A DNA stretch of 64,000 nucleotides, from NCBI GenBank assembly GCA_963974485.1, contig CAXBBS010000002.1, positions 62,001 through 126,000 on the forward strand. The letters are read 5' to 3'. The translations under genes were made by a program, and so were the position numbers. The notes beneath the pieces are model-generated. The model had not been told where the DNA came from. It searched no databases and was given only the letters and a program-made list of their open reading frames with translations. How positions within the stretch are numbered: position 1 is the stretch's first letter; every line of letters begins with the position of its first letter. Origin of the DNA: JAALKW01 sp963974485. Lineage in GTDB: Bacteria; Pseudomonadota; Gammaproteobacteria; Legionellales; Legionellaceae. Shown one piece after another: positions 16,762 to 25,907 of the stretch.

Positions 16762-18174
16762 TTATCTACCATGAAGTATGAGTAATATGCTTTCTTCTAA
16801 AGCTTTTGCTCGACGTATAGGTTGATTTACGCCATTAATAATAATTGAAAAAATAAGCTTGCTTCCTTCGGCATCAATCATATAGCCCGACAATGAAGAC
16901 ATATCATGCATTGTGCCAGTTTTGGCGAGAACATGCTTATCGAGCGCTGTTTTTTGCATGCGCTCTTGCAAATTTCCTGATACGCCAGCCTTAGGTAATG
17001 CCGTAAAAAAAATAGGCCTTAAAGTATTATCATGATAAATTGCGGTGAGTAAATCGGTCATGTGCTTGGGTGTCACTAAATTATAGCGAGTTCCCATGCC
17101 ATCGGCTAAATCAACCTGTGTCATATCAAGTTTAGTATGTTGCAGTATGATTTTTGTTATAGCAAAAGCGCCTTGCTTATGATTTCCTTCATGCATAACA
17201 GCAAAACCTAATTGCTTGGTGAGTGCATTCGCATAAAGATTATCTGATTTTTTGAGCATATGACCAACCAAATCACTTAATACTGGAGAAAGTACATGGG
17301 CTATATGTTTAGTATTTGAAGGTGTATGTCCTGTGATAATTTTACCATCAAGTCTTATATTATTTTGTTTAAGCGCTTGCTGTATACGTTGTGTTGCCAA
17401 TAAATTTGGATCAGGTACGGATAAATAGATGAGCCGAGGTTGTTCGTTGATCGCCAAACAGCCATATAATCGTAATGTATTATGAGATTTAATTTCGATA
17501 TCTAGATTGCAATGCTTGTTCGCTTGTTCATGTGAAACCGTGACGACTTGGTTGATAAGCGTTAAAGCCGGCTGTGTGTTTTTAGGTTTAATCTGAATTA
17601 AATCACCACGCTTTTTGGCATGAACAATATACGTTTCTGTATTTTCATCAAGCATAACTGCCGTATCGGGCGCTGCGTAATACCATCCTAAATCTTCATA
17701 TGAAATTCCATTAGGGTAATACGGAGCTTTAAAGCGTGAAGTGTCGAGAACAAAATTACCTCTGATGTGCGTAATATTATGATTTTTAAGCTCTGCAATC
17801 AAAGCCGTTAAATCACGCTTGCTTAATGACGGATCTCCTCCAAACGTAAGGTAGATATTTTGGTTTTTTTCTGAGAGTTTGGTTTCGAACTGATGCTTTG
17901 GGCCAAAATAATAAAGTGCTGCAGCAGCCGTGAACAACTTCATACCACTTGCAGGAACTAAAAGTTTATTCGAGTACTTGCTATAGATAACAGCGTTAGA
18001 TTCCGCATCTTTAACGTGTATGCCTACAGTTGCATGGGGTAATTGTTCATGAATCAGCGCATTAATTTTCTCTGAAACATCGCCAGCAAAAACAGTATGG
18101 TTAAACAAGCATGCTACAAGAAGCCACCGTCTAAGATGAACTTGCATAGGAATAGTGCTAAGCCGTTGACGCAT
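16762..18174 (-). CDS. dacB: D-alanyl-D-alanine carboxypeptidase/endopeptidase (PBP4)
   Basis: A class C penicillin-binding protein that trims peptidoglycan peptides in the periplasm. The three active-site motifs are present: SxxK in PASGMKLFTAA, SxN in KKSDNLYANAL and KTG in LAKTGTMHDMSSLSG. A Sec signal peptide ends near HTVFAGD. The start is uncertain: ATGs at 18210, 18174 and 18147 are all in frame and none has a strong ribosome site; I use 18174, which gives 470 residues with a charged n-region, and 18147 would also leave a signal peptide. The upstream gene ends at 18158, so the genes overlap or abut. Confidence 0.88.
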   Translation of the reverse strand: MRQRLSTIPMQVHLRRWLLVACLFNHTVFAGDVSEKINALIHEQLPHATVGIHVKDAESNAVIYSKYSNKLLVPASGMKLFTAAAALYYFGPKHQFETKLSEKNQNIYLTFGGDPSLSKRDLTALIAELKNHNITHIRGNFVLDTSRFKAPYYPNGISYEDLGWYYAAPDTAVMLDENTETYIVHAKKRGDLIQIKPKNTQPALTLINQVVTVSHEQANKHCNLDIEIKSHNTLRLYGCLAINEQPRLIYLSVPDPNLLATQRIQQALKQNNIRLDGKIITGHTPSNTKHIAHVLSPVLSDLVGHMLKKSDNLYANALTKQLGFAVMHEGNHKQGAFAITKIILQHTKLDMTQVDLADGMGTRYNLVTPKHMTDLLTAIYHDNTLRPIFFTALPKAGVSGNLQERMQKTALDKHVLAKTGTMHDMSSLSGYMIDAEGSKLIFSIIINGVNQPIRRAKALEESILLILHGR

Positions 18175-18907
18175 GAAATGGGCTGCATAAATTATCAGTA
18201 TATTCATCAACGTTTTTAGCCGAACTACAAAAAATACTGCATCCGATAGCGGTAGTCACAAGACCAAATCCTGCAAGCGCCACGCCTGGCATAGCAAGTC
18301 CCGCAAGATTAAGCGTAGCAAAGGCAATGGCGACCGCGGTAATACCTAAGGCCGTTATAAAGCCAGCTAAAATTGACATATTAAGGGCTGATTGAGCGGG
18401 ATTTACTAAGCTCTCTTCGCTAATGGTGTTGCCTTTATCCGTACGGGTGCTGGTGCTGTGAAGATCATGTATGTTTTGAGTTATTTGAATCAGTTTTTCT
18501 TCAAGTTCGATTTTATGTGTTTCAGCTAATTGAATGGCTGCCAGCCGTTTAATCTCTTTCGCTTGCTGCTCTGCTTGAGGTGCGTTTTGCTCACGCTTAT
18601 GGGTTATATCATTCAAAAGATCCATGAGTTCAGTTGATATATCATTGTGTTTTTTTAGCGTTGCTTGATGCTCATTGATGCGATCTAGCTGAGGTATATA
18701 TATACGGGATGTAAGTTGATTTAGCGTTTTTGTGCGCACTGTATAATGATTAAGGGCGTTATCAAATTTCTCTTGTGCCCCCACATAATCTTCTTTTGTT
18801 AAACATGCTTCTCCTTGCTGTTTTTGAGTGGTCAAGTGCTCGATTAATGCATGGATATAGTCCGCTAGGTCTGGGACTTTTTTTTGACTTTGTTCTTTCG
18901 ATATCAT
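18158..18907 (-). CDS. Hypothetical coiled-coil protein with C-terminal membrane hairpin
   Basis: 249 residues, family not recognised. Residues about 10-150 are charged and helical with heptad-like stretches (QAEQQAKEIKRLAAIQLAE, IELEEKLIQITQNI). Two adjacent hydrophobic segments follow (about 174-200 and 202-228, rich in Gly and Ala), then a short Cys-containing tail. The ATG overlaps the stop of dnaQ by 4 bases, so it is translationally coupled to a core gene. The layout, a coiled coil plus a tail hairpin, is common among Legionellales effectors, but no secretion signal can be claimed. Confidence 0.65.
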   Translation of the reverse strand: MISKEQSQKKVPDLADYIHALIEHLTTQKQQGEACLTKEDYVGAQEKFDNALNHYTVRTKTLNQLTSRIYIPQLDRINEHQATLKKHNDISTELMDLLNDITHKREQNAPQAEQQAKEIKRLAAIQLAETHKIELEEKLIQITQNIHDLHSTSTRTDKGNTISEESLVNPAQSALNMSILAGFITALGITAVAIAFATLNLAGLAMPGVALAGFGLVTTAIGCSIFCSSAKNVDEYTDNLCSPFHASTA

Positions 18908-19611
18908 GATTCACTCCAATGATTAACACCTGATTTTTTTGATAAAAGTTGAATAAAAGCATCATGTTCAGCAAGCTCTTGAGCTGTAGCATGTAAAATC
19001 GATGACTTACTTGATAAAACCGGAGCTTGCTGGTTAAGTCCCTGATTTTTTCCGGCACGACTACTATCTTCATTTTCACCAAACAACGTGGCTTGACCGC
19101 CGGTCATGGCTAGGTATACATAACCCAGGAGTTCAGAGTCAAGTAATGCGCCATGGAGCTTTCGGTGGCTATTGCCCACGTCGTAACGTTTGCATAACGC
19201 ATCCAAATTATTGCGTTGACCTGGATGTTTTTTCTTGGCTAAAACAAGGGTATCTAAGATAGAGCAGTGCGATTCAAGAGGCTTACCCCAGGATGCACGT
19301 TTTAATTCAGCATTTAAAAAACCAACATCAAATGGTGCGTTATGAATAATCAGTTCGGCACCATCAACGAAGCTCATAAAATCCTCCATGACTTCGTTGA
19401 AACGAGGTTTGTCTTGCAAGAACTCATTTCGAATGCCATGAACTTTAGCAGCACCTTCATCAATCGCTCGGTCAGGGTTTAAATACACATGAAACTGCTC
19501 ACCGGTTAGCTGCCGATCTATGAGCTCTAAACAACCAATTTCAATGATTCGATGACCTGCGGCATGACCAATCCCTGTTGTTTCTGTGTCTAAAATAACT
19601 TGACGTAACAT
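18904..19611 (-). CDS. dnaQ: DNA polymerase III subunit epsilon (proofreading 3'-5' exonuclease)
   Basis: 235 residues. The DEDDh exonuclease motifs are clear: ExoI ILDTETTG (residues 6-13), ExoII HNAPFDVGFLNAEL, and ExoIII with HGALLDSELLGYVYL. The C-terminal tail that binds the alpha subunit is present but diverged. It corrects replication errors as part of the Pol III core. rnhA ends one base upstream and a coiled-coil membrane protein gene overlaps its stop. Confidence 0.94.
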   Translation of the reverse strand: MLRQVILDTETTGIGHAAGHRIIEIGCLELIDRQLTGEQFHVYLNPDRAIDEGAAKVHGIRNEFLQDKPRFNEVMEDFMSFVDGAELIIHNAPFDVGFLNAELKRASWGKPLESHCSILDTLVLAKKKHPGQRNNLDALCKRYDVGNSHRKLHGALLDSELLGYVYLAMTGGQATLFGENEDSSRAGKNQGLNQQAPVLSSKSSILHATAQELAEHDAFIQLLSKKSGVNHWSES

Positions 19612-19612
19612 C

Positions 19613-20056
19613 TTAAGCCTCTTTTGCTAGAAATGCATCAATTGCACCGGTTGCCAGTTCGTCGGCTATTTCATTTTCGGGATGTCCTGAGTGACCTTTG
19701 ACCCAGTGCCAGCGTATCTCATGTTGTGTTGCGAGTTGATCTAATGCCTGCCAAAGATCGGCGTTTTTTACCGGTTCTTTTTTGGAGTTGCGCCAGCCCT
19801 TTTTTTTCCACTGAGCCATCCAGCTCAGCATACCTTGGCGAAGGTATTGGGAGTCGGTATATAAATCTACGGTGCAGGTTTGCGTTAAGGCGGTTAAGCC
19901 TTCAATGGCGGCTTGTAGTTCCATGCGGTTATTCGTGGTGTGCGGCATACTGCCTGAAATTTTTTTTTCTTTACCGTTATAACGAAGCAATGCGCCCCAG
20001 CCACCTGGGCCTGGGTTTCCTCGGCACGCACCATCTGTAAAAATTTCAACAGTCAT
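19613..20056 (-). CDS. rnhA: Ribonuclease HI
   Basis: 147 residues from the ATG at 20056, which has TAGGA about 8 bases upstream; an in-frame ATG at 20104 adds 16 residues that do not look like the family. The enzyme cleaves RNA in RNA-DNA hybrids. The D-E-D-D carboxylates sit in EIFTDGACRGNPG, NRMELQAAI, VDLYTDSQYL and NEIADELA. Adjacent to dnaQ on the same strand, the common gammaproteobacterial pairing (divergent in E. coli, tandem here). Confidence 0.95.
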   Translation of the reverse strand: MTVEIFTDGACRGNPGPGGWGALLRYNGKEKKISGSMPHTTNNRMELQAAIEGLTALTQTCTVDLYTDSQYLRQGMLSWMAQWKKKGWRNSKKEPVKNADLWQALDQLATQHEIRWHWVKGHSGHPENEIADELATGAIDAFLAKEA

Positions 20057-20183
20057 AGTTTTTCCTAAACGCTGTTTTGAATACTGTGGTCGCAATTGTA
20101 CCACAGCATTCTGTTAGAGCCTCGTTATTTGGTGATAATTATGTTAGGATTTCTGGTAAATTATAATTAATAACAGGTATTGT

Positions 20184-21641
20184 GTGGAAGTAACTAAACA
20201 CCAACATCCCCCAGCTCTTCGTGTATTTTTTGCCACTGAAATGTGGGAAAGGTACGGTTTTTATGTTATTCAAACGTTACTTGCGCTTTATTTAGCCCTC
20301 TACTTTTCCTGGCCTGACAAGCGTATTTATGCTCTCATCGGCTCATTTACAGCACTCACTTATATTTCTCCTGTTTTGGGTGGCTGGATTGCTGATCATT
20401 TAATTGGGCAAAAACGAGCAACCCTGCTTGGGGCAGTTTTTTTATTATTAAGTTATTTATTTTTAGGGCTTTACGCATCTGATTGCAGCTTACCTTTTGC
20501 GCTAGCCGGCATGGCTGTAGGAACCGGCTTATTAAAATCCAATATTTCATCGTTACTCGGTAACCAATACCCTGAAAATTCAGCAAGCCGTGAACGTGGT
20601 TTTACTATTTTTTATATGGGTATTACCAGTGGTATTATTTTAGGAACAACCCTTCCCAGTTATTTGAATCGGCATTTTGGTTGGTCCGTATCTTTTATGA
20701 GTGCGGCGATAGGTATTTCATTGGGTATCATCATTTTTTCGCTAGGTATTCGATGTTACCGAATCAAAGATTATAAGCCGTATCAGTACAGTTTTAAACG
20801 CACACTTCAGGCCTTCAGTATGATTGTGCTTGTATGGAGCGTTGCGGTTTTAATTATGCGCTTACCTGCCCTCGCAGACAGTGTCTTTTTAGCCGTGACG
20901 GTGGGTTCTTTAGGCTACTTGGTGTATTGCACACGGCAAGAAGAATCATCGCAAGCCCGAAAAACTATGGTCATTTTGTTGCTCTGCGTCATATCAGCCA
21001 TGTTTTGGGCTTTCTATTTTCAAATGTTTCTCTCTCTTACGCTGTTTATTTCACGCGTGATTCAACCGAGTCTTATTGGATTTCCTTTTCCTCCGCCTTA
21101 TTACGTTGCGATTCAAAGCGTTGGTATGCTTGTGATTGGATTATTTTTATCGCGTAAAAAAATAAAAGCGTACGCATTTCAAAACACAATTCGAGCGGGA
21201 AATAAGTTTTTATTCGCGATGTTTGTCATGACTTGTGCTTATGCATTGATTGTTCTTGTGGCTCATATGAGCACACAAACACAAGGTTTATTGTCACCGT
21301 TATGGATTATTCCAGCCTATCTCATGATTTCTTTAGCTGAATTGCTGCTATCGCCTGTTGGCTTGTGTGCCATCACTGTACTTGCTAATCGAAGTCGTGT
21401 GAGCACCATGATGGGGATCTTCTTTGTATCTTTGGGCATTGGAGGTTTCTTGTCAGGAAAATTAGCAACGATAACCGCTGTTCCACCAGGTGATTTATCT
21501 TTATTTTCGATTAAGCAACATTATGAAGCTTCGTTTGTGATTATCTTAGAAATTCTGGCCAGTCTTACCGTGATGTGTGTGGGAGTGAATGCTATCATCA
21601 AGCGCTTAATGAATAGCTGCTCGATTCCACAAGACGCATAA
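20184..21641 (+). CDS. POT/PTR2-family proton-dependent peptide transporter
   Basis: 485 residues, about 12 to 14 membrane segments. The first helix carries EMWERYGFY, the ExxER motif that couples proton and peptide in the POT family. Di- and tripeptide uptake is the expected role, consistent with an amino-acid-scavenging lifestyle. The start is a GTG at 20184 with a modest AGG upstream. Its 3' end overlaps the convergent mutT gene by 44 bases. Confidence 0.86.
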   Translation: MEVTKHQHPPALRVFFATEMWERYGFYVIQTLLALYLALYFSWPDKRIYALIGSFTALTYISPVLGGWIADHLIGQKRATLLGAVFLLLSYLFLGLYASDCSLPFALAGMAVGTGLLKSNISSLLGNQYPENSASRERGFTIFYMGITSGIILGTTLPSYLNRHFGWSVSFMSAAIGISLGIIIFSLGIRCYRIKDYKPYQYSFKRTLQAFSMIVLVWSVAVLIMRLPALADSVFLAVTVGSLGYLVYCTRQEESSQARKTMVILLLCVISAMFWAFYFQMFLSLTLFISRVIQPSLIGFPFPPPYYVAIQSVGMLVIGLFLSRKKIKAYAFQNTIRAGNKFLFAMFVMTCAYALIVLVAHMSTQTQGLLSPLWIIPAYLMISLAELLLSPVGLCAITVLANRSRVSTMMGIFFVSLGIGGFLSGKLATITAVPPGDLSLFSIKQHYEASFVIILEILASLTVMCVGVNAIIKRLMNSCSIPQDA

Positions 21642-22002
21642 CGTTGGGCATGGCTTCGGGGAAGTTAAACGTATCAAATGCTTGACGTGTAACCCAACGT
21701 AAATCAAGTTGGGATTCATGACAACCCGCTTGGCCCGAGTATTGAGTTACCTTAAAAACATGTAAACATACATCTTTTTTAGGATAGCTATGCTTTACTT
21801 CGCCAAGATAGCTATATTTTTCAATAACAAGACCCACTTCTTCAAGTACTTCACGTTTGAGTGCGTCAGATGCAGCTTCTTCTGGCTCAAGTTTCCCACC
21901 GGGTACTTCCCACATGCCACCATGATCAACATCTAACGAACGCCTCGTAATCAAAATGCGATCGGAGGCGTCTGTAATAAAAGCAAGTGCGACATGCATC
22001 AT
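21598..22002 (-). CDS. mutT: NUDIX hydrolase, 8-oxo-dGTP diphosphatase MutT
   Basis: 134 residues with a complete NUDIX box GKLEPEEAASDALKREVLEE followed by VGL, fitting Gx5Ex7REVxEExGx. MutT removes oxidised dGTP from the pool. I take the ATG at 22002, which overlaps the secA stop as ATGA; an ATG at 22020 would overlap secA by 22 bases. secA-mutT is the conserved order in many gammaproteobacteria. Confidence 0.9.
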   Translation of the reverse strand: MMHVALAFITDASDRILITRRSLDVDHGGMWEVPGGKLEPEEAASDALKREVLEEVGLVIEKYSYLGEVKHSYPKKDVCLHVFKVTQYSGQAGCHESQLDLRWVTRQAFDTFNFPEAMPNVMRLVESSSYSLSA

Positions 22003-24713
22003 GTTAAACGACCATGACATAGTTTGTATTTAGTATTCGAACCGCATGGGCAAGGATCATTTCGTCCAACTTTTTGAGGGTCGCGTCGGAATGTTGTTGT
22101 TGCCGATGCATCGTCTGATTCCAATAGATTTTCATCGGCAGGATGAGTGAGTTTAAGCGGTACGATATGCTCAGCTCGGCGCTGTTCTTCAACAGCGTCT
22201 ACATCTTCAGGCAACGATACTTCAACCGAAAGTAAAAGCTTAACGATATCAAACTTTAGATTTTGTAAAAATGTCGTGAAAAGCTCAAATGCTTCGCGTT
22301 TATATTCTTGTTTTGGATCTTTTTGTGCATAGCCTCTTAAATGAATACCTTGTCTTAAGTAATCCATGGCAGACAAATGCTCTCGCCAGTGGTGATCCAT
22401 GCTTTGTAATAAAATAGATTTTTCAAATTGCACCAGCATTTCTCGACCCAAAGTATCCTCTTTCTGTTGATAATGGGCTTTTACTAACGCATTAAGACGC
22501 GTGTTGATTTGCTCAGGCTGAATGCTATGATCTTCTTCAAGCCAATGATTCAGTGACACATCAAGCTTGAATTCGTCGGTCAGTAGCGTTTGTAGGCTTT
22601 CAATATCCCATTGATCTTCTAAACTATTGGATGGAAAATATTGCTCGACTAACGTATCAATCACCGTTGTCATCATGTTAAGAACGGTCTCGTGAGAGTC
22701 CTCCATATTCATGATTTCTGCACGCTGCGAATACATGACTTTTCGCTGGTCATTCGCAACATTATCATAACCAAGCAATTGCTTTCTTACATCAAAATGA
22801 TGACCTTCAAGTTTGCGCTGAGCATTTTCAATGGCTTTGCTCACAAGCTTATGTTCAATTGGTTCACCTGGTTTCATCCCCAAACGCCGCATCATGGATG
22901 TTACACGTTCTGAGGCAAAAATGCGCATCAAGTTGTCATCAAGCGATAAGTAAAAACGACTGCTTCCAGGATCGCCTTGTCGACCAGAGCGTCCTCGCAA
23001 CTGATTATCAATACGTCGGGACTCATGCCGCTCAGAAGCAATAATACGTAAGCCCCCTGCTTTTAATACGTCGTCATGCAACACTTGCCACTCAGCCCTT
23101 AAGGCATCTCGCTCGGCATCCGTTGCATCATCCGGTAGTGCCGATAATTGCGCTTTTAAACTTCCACCTAAGACGATATCCGTTCCTCGTCCCGCCATAT
23201 TCGTTGCAATAGTCACCACTCCTGGACGGCCGGCTTCGGCAATAATATGTGCTTCTTTTTCATGAAATTTAGCGTTAAGCACTTGATGAGGTACTTTTGC
23301 TTTTTTTAATAGTTTATGAAGGTGTTCAGAGGCCTCAATTGACGCAGTACCGACTAACACAGGCTGTTTGCGTTTAATACAATCACGAATATCTTCAATT
23401 ACAGCTTGGTATTTATCTTCTTGTGTGAGATAAACCAAATCAGCTTCATCTTTTCGATTCATGCCTTTGTTCGTTGGAATGACGACCACTTCTAAATTAT
23501 AAATTTCTTGAAATTCAAAGGCTTCGGTATCTGCTGTACCTGTCATGCCTGATAATTTATCGTAGAGTCTAAAAAAATTCTGAAATGTAATGGATGCGAG
23601 GGTTTGATTTTCATTTTCAATCGACACATTTTCTTTGGCTTCAACTGCTTGATGTAAACCTTCAGACCAACGTCGTCCGGGCATGGTACGCCCTGTATGC
23701 TCATCAACAATTACGACTTTATTATTCTGGACAATATAGTCCACATCACGAGAGAACATAAGATGTGCGCGAAGCGCCGCATTCACATGGTGCATGAGCA
23801 TGATATTACTTGCATGATAAAGGCTATCACCCGAGCCAAGAAGGCCTGCCTGATTCAGTAAGTGTTCAATATTTTGATGACCTGTTTCAGTCAAGTGTAC
23901 TTGTTTTTGTTTTTCATCCAGCGTGTAATCACCGGCCTCTTCTTCGGTTTCAACTTCATCTGTTTTTTGAAGGATAAGTTTAGGAATAAGTTTATTAATT
24001 TTAATATATAGAGCCGAACTGTCTTCGGCTGCGCCCGAGATAATCAACGGCGTACGTGCTTCGTCAATCAAAATCGAATCAACCTCATCCACCACGGCAA
24101 AATTAAGTTCACGTTGAACTTTTTCCTCGGGGCTGAACGCCATATTGTCCCGAAGATAGTCAAATCCGAATTCATTATTGGTACCGTAAAGAATATCTTT
24201 GCTGTATGCGTCTTGCTTTTCGGAATGGGTCATATCACCATGAATGACACCAACGCTCAGGCCCAAAAACTCAAAAACAGGTTCCATCCACTGGCTATCA
24301 CGCTTAGCTAAATAATCATTGACGGTCACAACATGCACGCCACGCCCTGAGATAGCATTTAAATAAGACGGTAGTGTTGCGACCAACGTTTTACCTTCAC
24401 CTGTTCGCATTTCAGCAATGTTGCCCTCATGCAACACCATACCGCCAATCATTTGCACATCAAAGTGACGTAATTTCAACGTTCGAACTGAGGCTTCTCG
24501 AACCACGGCAAATGCTTCAGGAAGCAGAGCATCGATACCTTCGTCCGCAGAAAGACGCGTTTTAAACTCGGCTGTTTTAGCCGTAAGTTCAGCATCGGTT
24601 AAGGCTTGCATGCTGGGTTCTAATGCATTGATGATTTGAACCGTTTTTTGCATGCGTTTTAAAGTTCGTTCGTTGCGACTTCCTAATACACTTTTTATCA
24701 ACGTCGTTAACAT
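21999..24713 (-). CDS. secA: Preprotein translocase ATPase SecA
   Basis: 904 residues, full length. Walker A MRTGEGKT, the DEVD box (VVDEVDSILIDEA), GMTGTAD, GRGTDIVLGG and the RGRSGRQGDPG arginine-finger region are all present, plus a C-terminal zinc motif (DPCPCGSNTKYKLCH) that binds SecB and ribosomes. It drives unfolded preproteins through SecYEG. It is the canonical SecA, and contrasts with the SecA-like core in the giant protein encoded at 46.7-54.7 kb. Confidence 0.97.
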   Translation of the reverse strand: MLTTLIKSVLGSRNERTLKRMQKTVQIINALEPSMQALTDAELTAKTAEFKTRLSADEGIDALLPEAFAVVREASVRTLKLRHFDVQMIGGMVLHEGNIAEMRTGEGKTLVATLPSYLNAISGRGVHVVTVNDYLAKRDSQWMEPVFEFLGLSVGVIHGDMTHSEKQDAYSKDILYGTNNEFGFDYLRDNMAFSPEEKVQRELNFAVVDEVDSILIDEARTPLIISGAAEDSSALYIKINKLIPKLILQKTDEVETEEEAGDYTLDEKQKQVHLTETGHQNIEHLLNQAGLLGSGDSLYHASNIMLMHHVNAALRAHLMFSRDVDYIVQNNKVVIVDEHTGRTMPGRRWSEGLHQAVEAKENVSIENENQTLASITFQNFFRLYDKLSGMTGTADTEAFEFQEIYNLEVVVIPTNKGMNRKDEADLVYLTQEDKYQAVIEDIRDCIKRKQPVLVGTASIEASEHLHKLLKKAKVPHQVLNAKFHEKEAHIIAEAGRPGVVTIATNMAGRGTDIVLGGSLKAQLSALPDDATDAERDALRAEWQVLHDDVLKAGGLRIIASERHESRRIDNQLRGRSGRQGDPGSSRFYLSLDDNLMRIFASERVTSMMRRLGMKPGEPIEHKLVSKAIENAQRKLEGHHFDVRKQLLGYDNVANDQRKVMYSQRAEIMNMEDSHETVLNMMTTVIDTLVEQYFPSNSLEDQWDIESLQTLLTDEFKLDVSLNHWLEEDHSIQPEQINTRLNALVKAHYQQKEDTLGREMLVQFEKSILLQSMDHHWREHLSAMDYLRQGIHLRGYAQKDPKQEYKREAFELFTTFLQNLKFDIVKLLLSVEVSLPEDVDAVEEQRRAEHIVPLKLTHPADENLLESDDASATTTFRRDPQKVGRNDPCPCGSNTKYKLCHGRLT

Positions 24714-24800
24714 AGCCCCAATAATCCTTGTGTTTGCTCGCAGTATGAGAGAGGCCTAATTTACTAGATTTTAAACGATAAATCCATTCGAAGATTAAGA

Positions 24801-25787
24801 TTAAGGTTGTTCCATTTGCTTTAATCGCTCGACTAAGGCGTTTAAATCTTGTTTCTCATGAATGCTTTGGATGTTTAATAGCTCCCCTTTCCATGCACGT
24901 GCGCCGGGTAAACCATGCACAAGATTAAGTATCGGTTTAAATAAACGATGTATGGTTTCATCCTGTGCATGCACAGAATGCGCATAGGCAATATAGTTCT
25001 GAAGCACGTCTGTTCTCGAAGGCAGAGCAATAGCTGGATATAATTCATGATGAATTTTAGCAATCGCATAAGGATCGCGACAGGCTAATCTTCCGATCAT
25101 CACACCATCCACATGTTTAAGATGCGCTTGTATCGCTTCAATACTTTCGATATGCCCGTTGATCACTACAGGTATATTTTGAGGTAAGTTGGTTTTTATA
25201 CGATAAACATAATCGTGTTGAATCGGCGGAACGGTTCGGTTTTGTTTGGGATTTAAGCCCGTTAACCATGCTTTTCGTGCATGAACAACTAATTTATCAC
25301 AGCCGGCTTGGATTAAATAAGCTATAAATTTCTCAAAAAACTCATAGCTATCATCATGATCAATACCGATGCGTGTTTTCGCTGTTACTGGGATGCATAC
25401 AGCCGCTTTCATGGCTGATATGCACTCAGCGACTAAATCAGGCGACCGCATCATGCAAGCGCCAAAATTACCTGATACAACGCGATCGCTAGGGCAACCT
25501 AAATTTAAATTAATTTCCGAAAAACCCGCATTTTCAGCTTGTTTGGCTGCAACAGCAAGTGCTTGGGGATCAGAACCACCCAACTGCATCGCTACCGGTG
25601 TTTCTGCTGGATGAAAATCCAGTGCTCGTTTTGGGTTATGCAAAATAGCGTTCGTTGTTTGCATTTCGGTATAAAGCAAGGCTTCGGGCGCGAGCAGACG
25701 CATCAATATACGAAACGGAACGTTTGTCCAATCAATCATGGGAGCAATCGATAGTGGTGAAAATAGCGGTGAAGATGAAAAAGCCAT
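24801..25787 (-). CDS. dusA: tRNA-dihydrouridine(20/20a) synthase DusA
   Basis: 328 residues, FMN-dependent TIM barrel. LSIAPMIDWT opens the barrel, the catalytic Cys lies in NFGACMM, and VHARKAWLTGLNPKQNR followed by PPI is the DusA-specific block that separates it from DusB and DusC. It reduces uridines 20 and 20a in the tRNA D-loop. Divergent from hemF, with an AAAAT tandem repeat between the two. Confidence 0.92.
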   Translation of the reverse strand: MAFSSSPLFSPLSIAPMIDWTNVPFRILMRLLAPEALLYTEMQTTNAILHNPKRALDFHPAETPVAMQLGGSDPQALAVAAKQAENAGFSEINLNLGCPSDRVVSGNFGACMMRSPDLVAECISAMKAAVCIPVTAKTRIGIDHDDSYEFFEKFIAYLIQAGCDKLVVHARKAWLTGLNPKQNRTVPPIQHDYVYRIKTNLPQNIPVVINGHIESIEAIQAHLKHVDGVMIGRLACRDPYAIAKIHHELYPAIALPSRTDVLQNYIAYAHSVHAQDETIHRLFKPILNLVHGLPGARAWKGELLNIQSIHEKQDLNALVERLKQMEQP

Positions 25788-25801
25788 AACTTACCTATTA
25801 A

Positions 25802-25826
25802 TTAAATAAAATAAAATAAAATAAAA
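25802..25826. repeat. AAAAT pentanucleotide tandem repeat in the dusA/hemF divergent region
   Basis: About four to five copies of a 5-base A/T unit lie 14 bases upstream of the dusA start and about 80 bases upstream of the hemF start. Such tracts can vary in length by slippage and change promoter strength, but no evidence of variation can be seen from one sequence. Confidence 0.6.
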
Positions 25827-25907
25827 ATCAAAAAATACTCATAATTGTACTTTACCAAACTTCAGCTTAAAATATGCTTGATTTCTCACTTTGTATGGAA
25901 AAAATGC

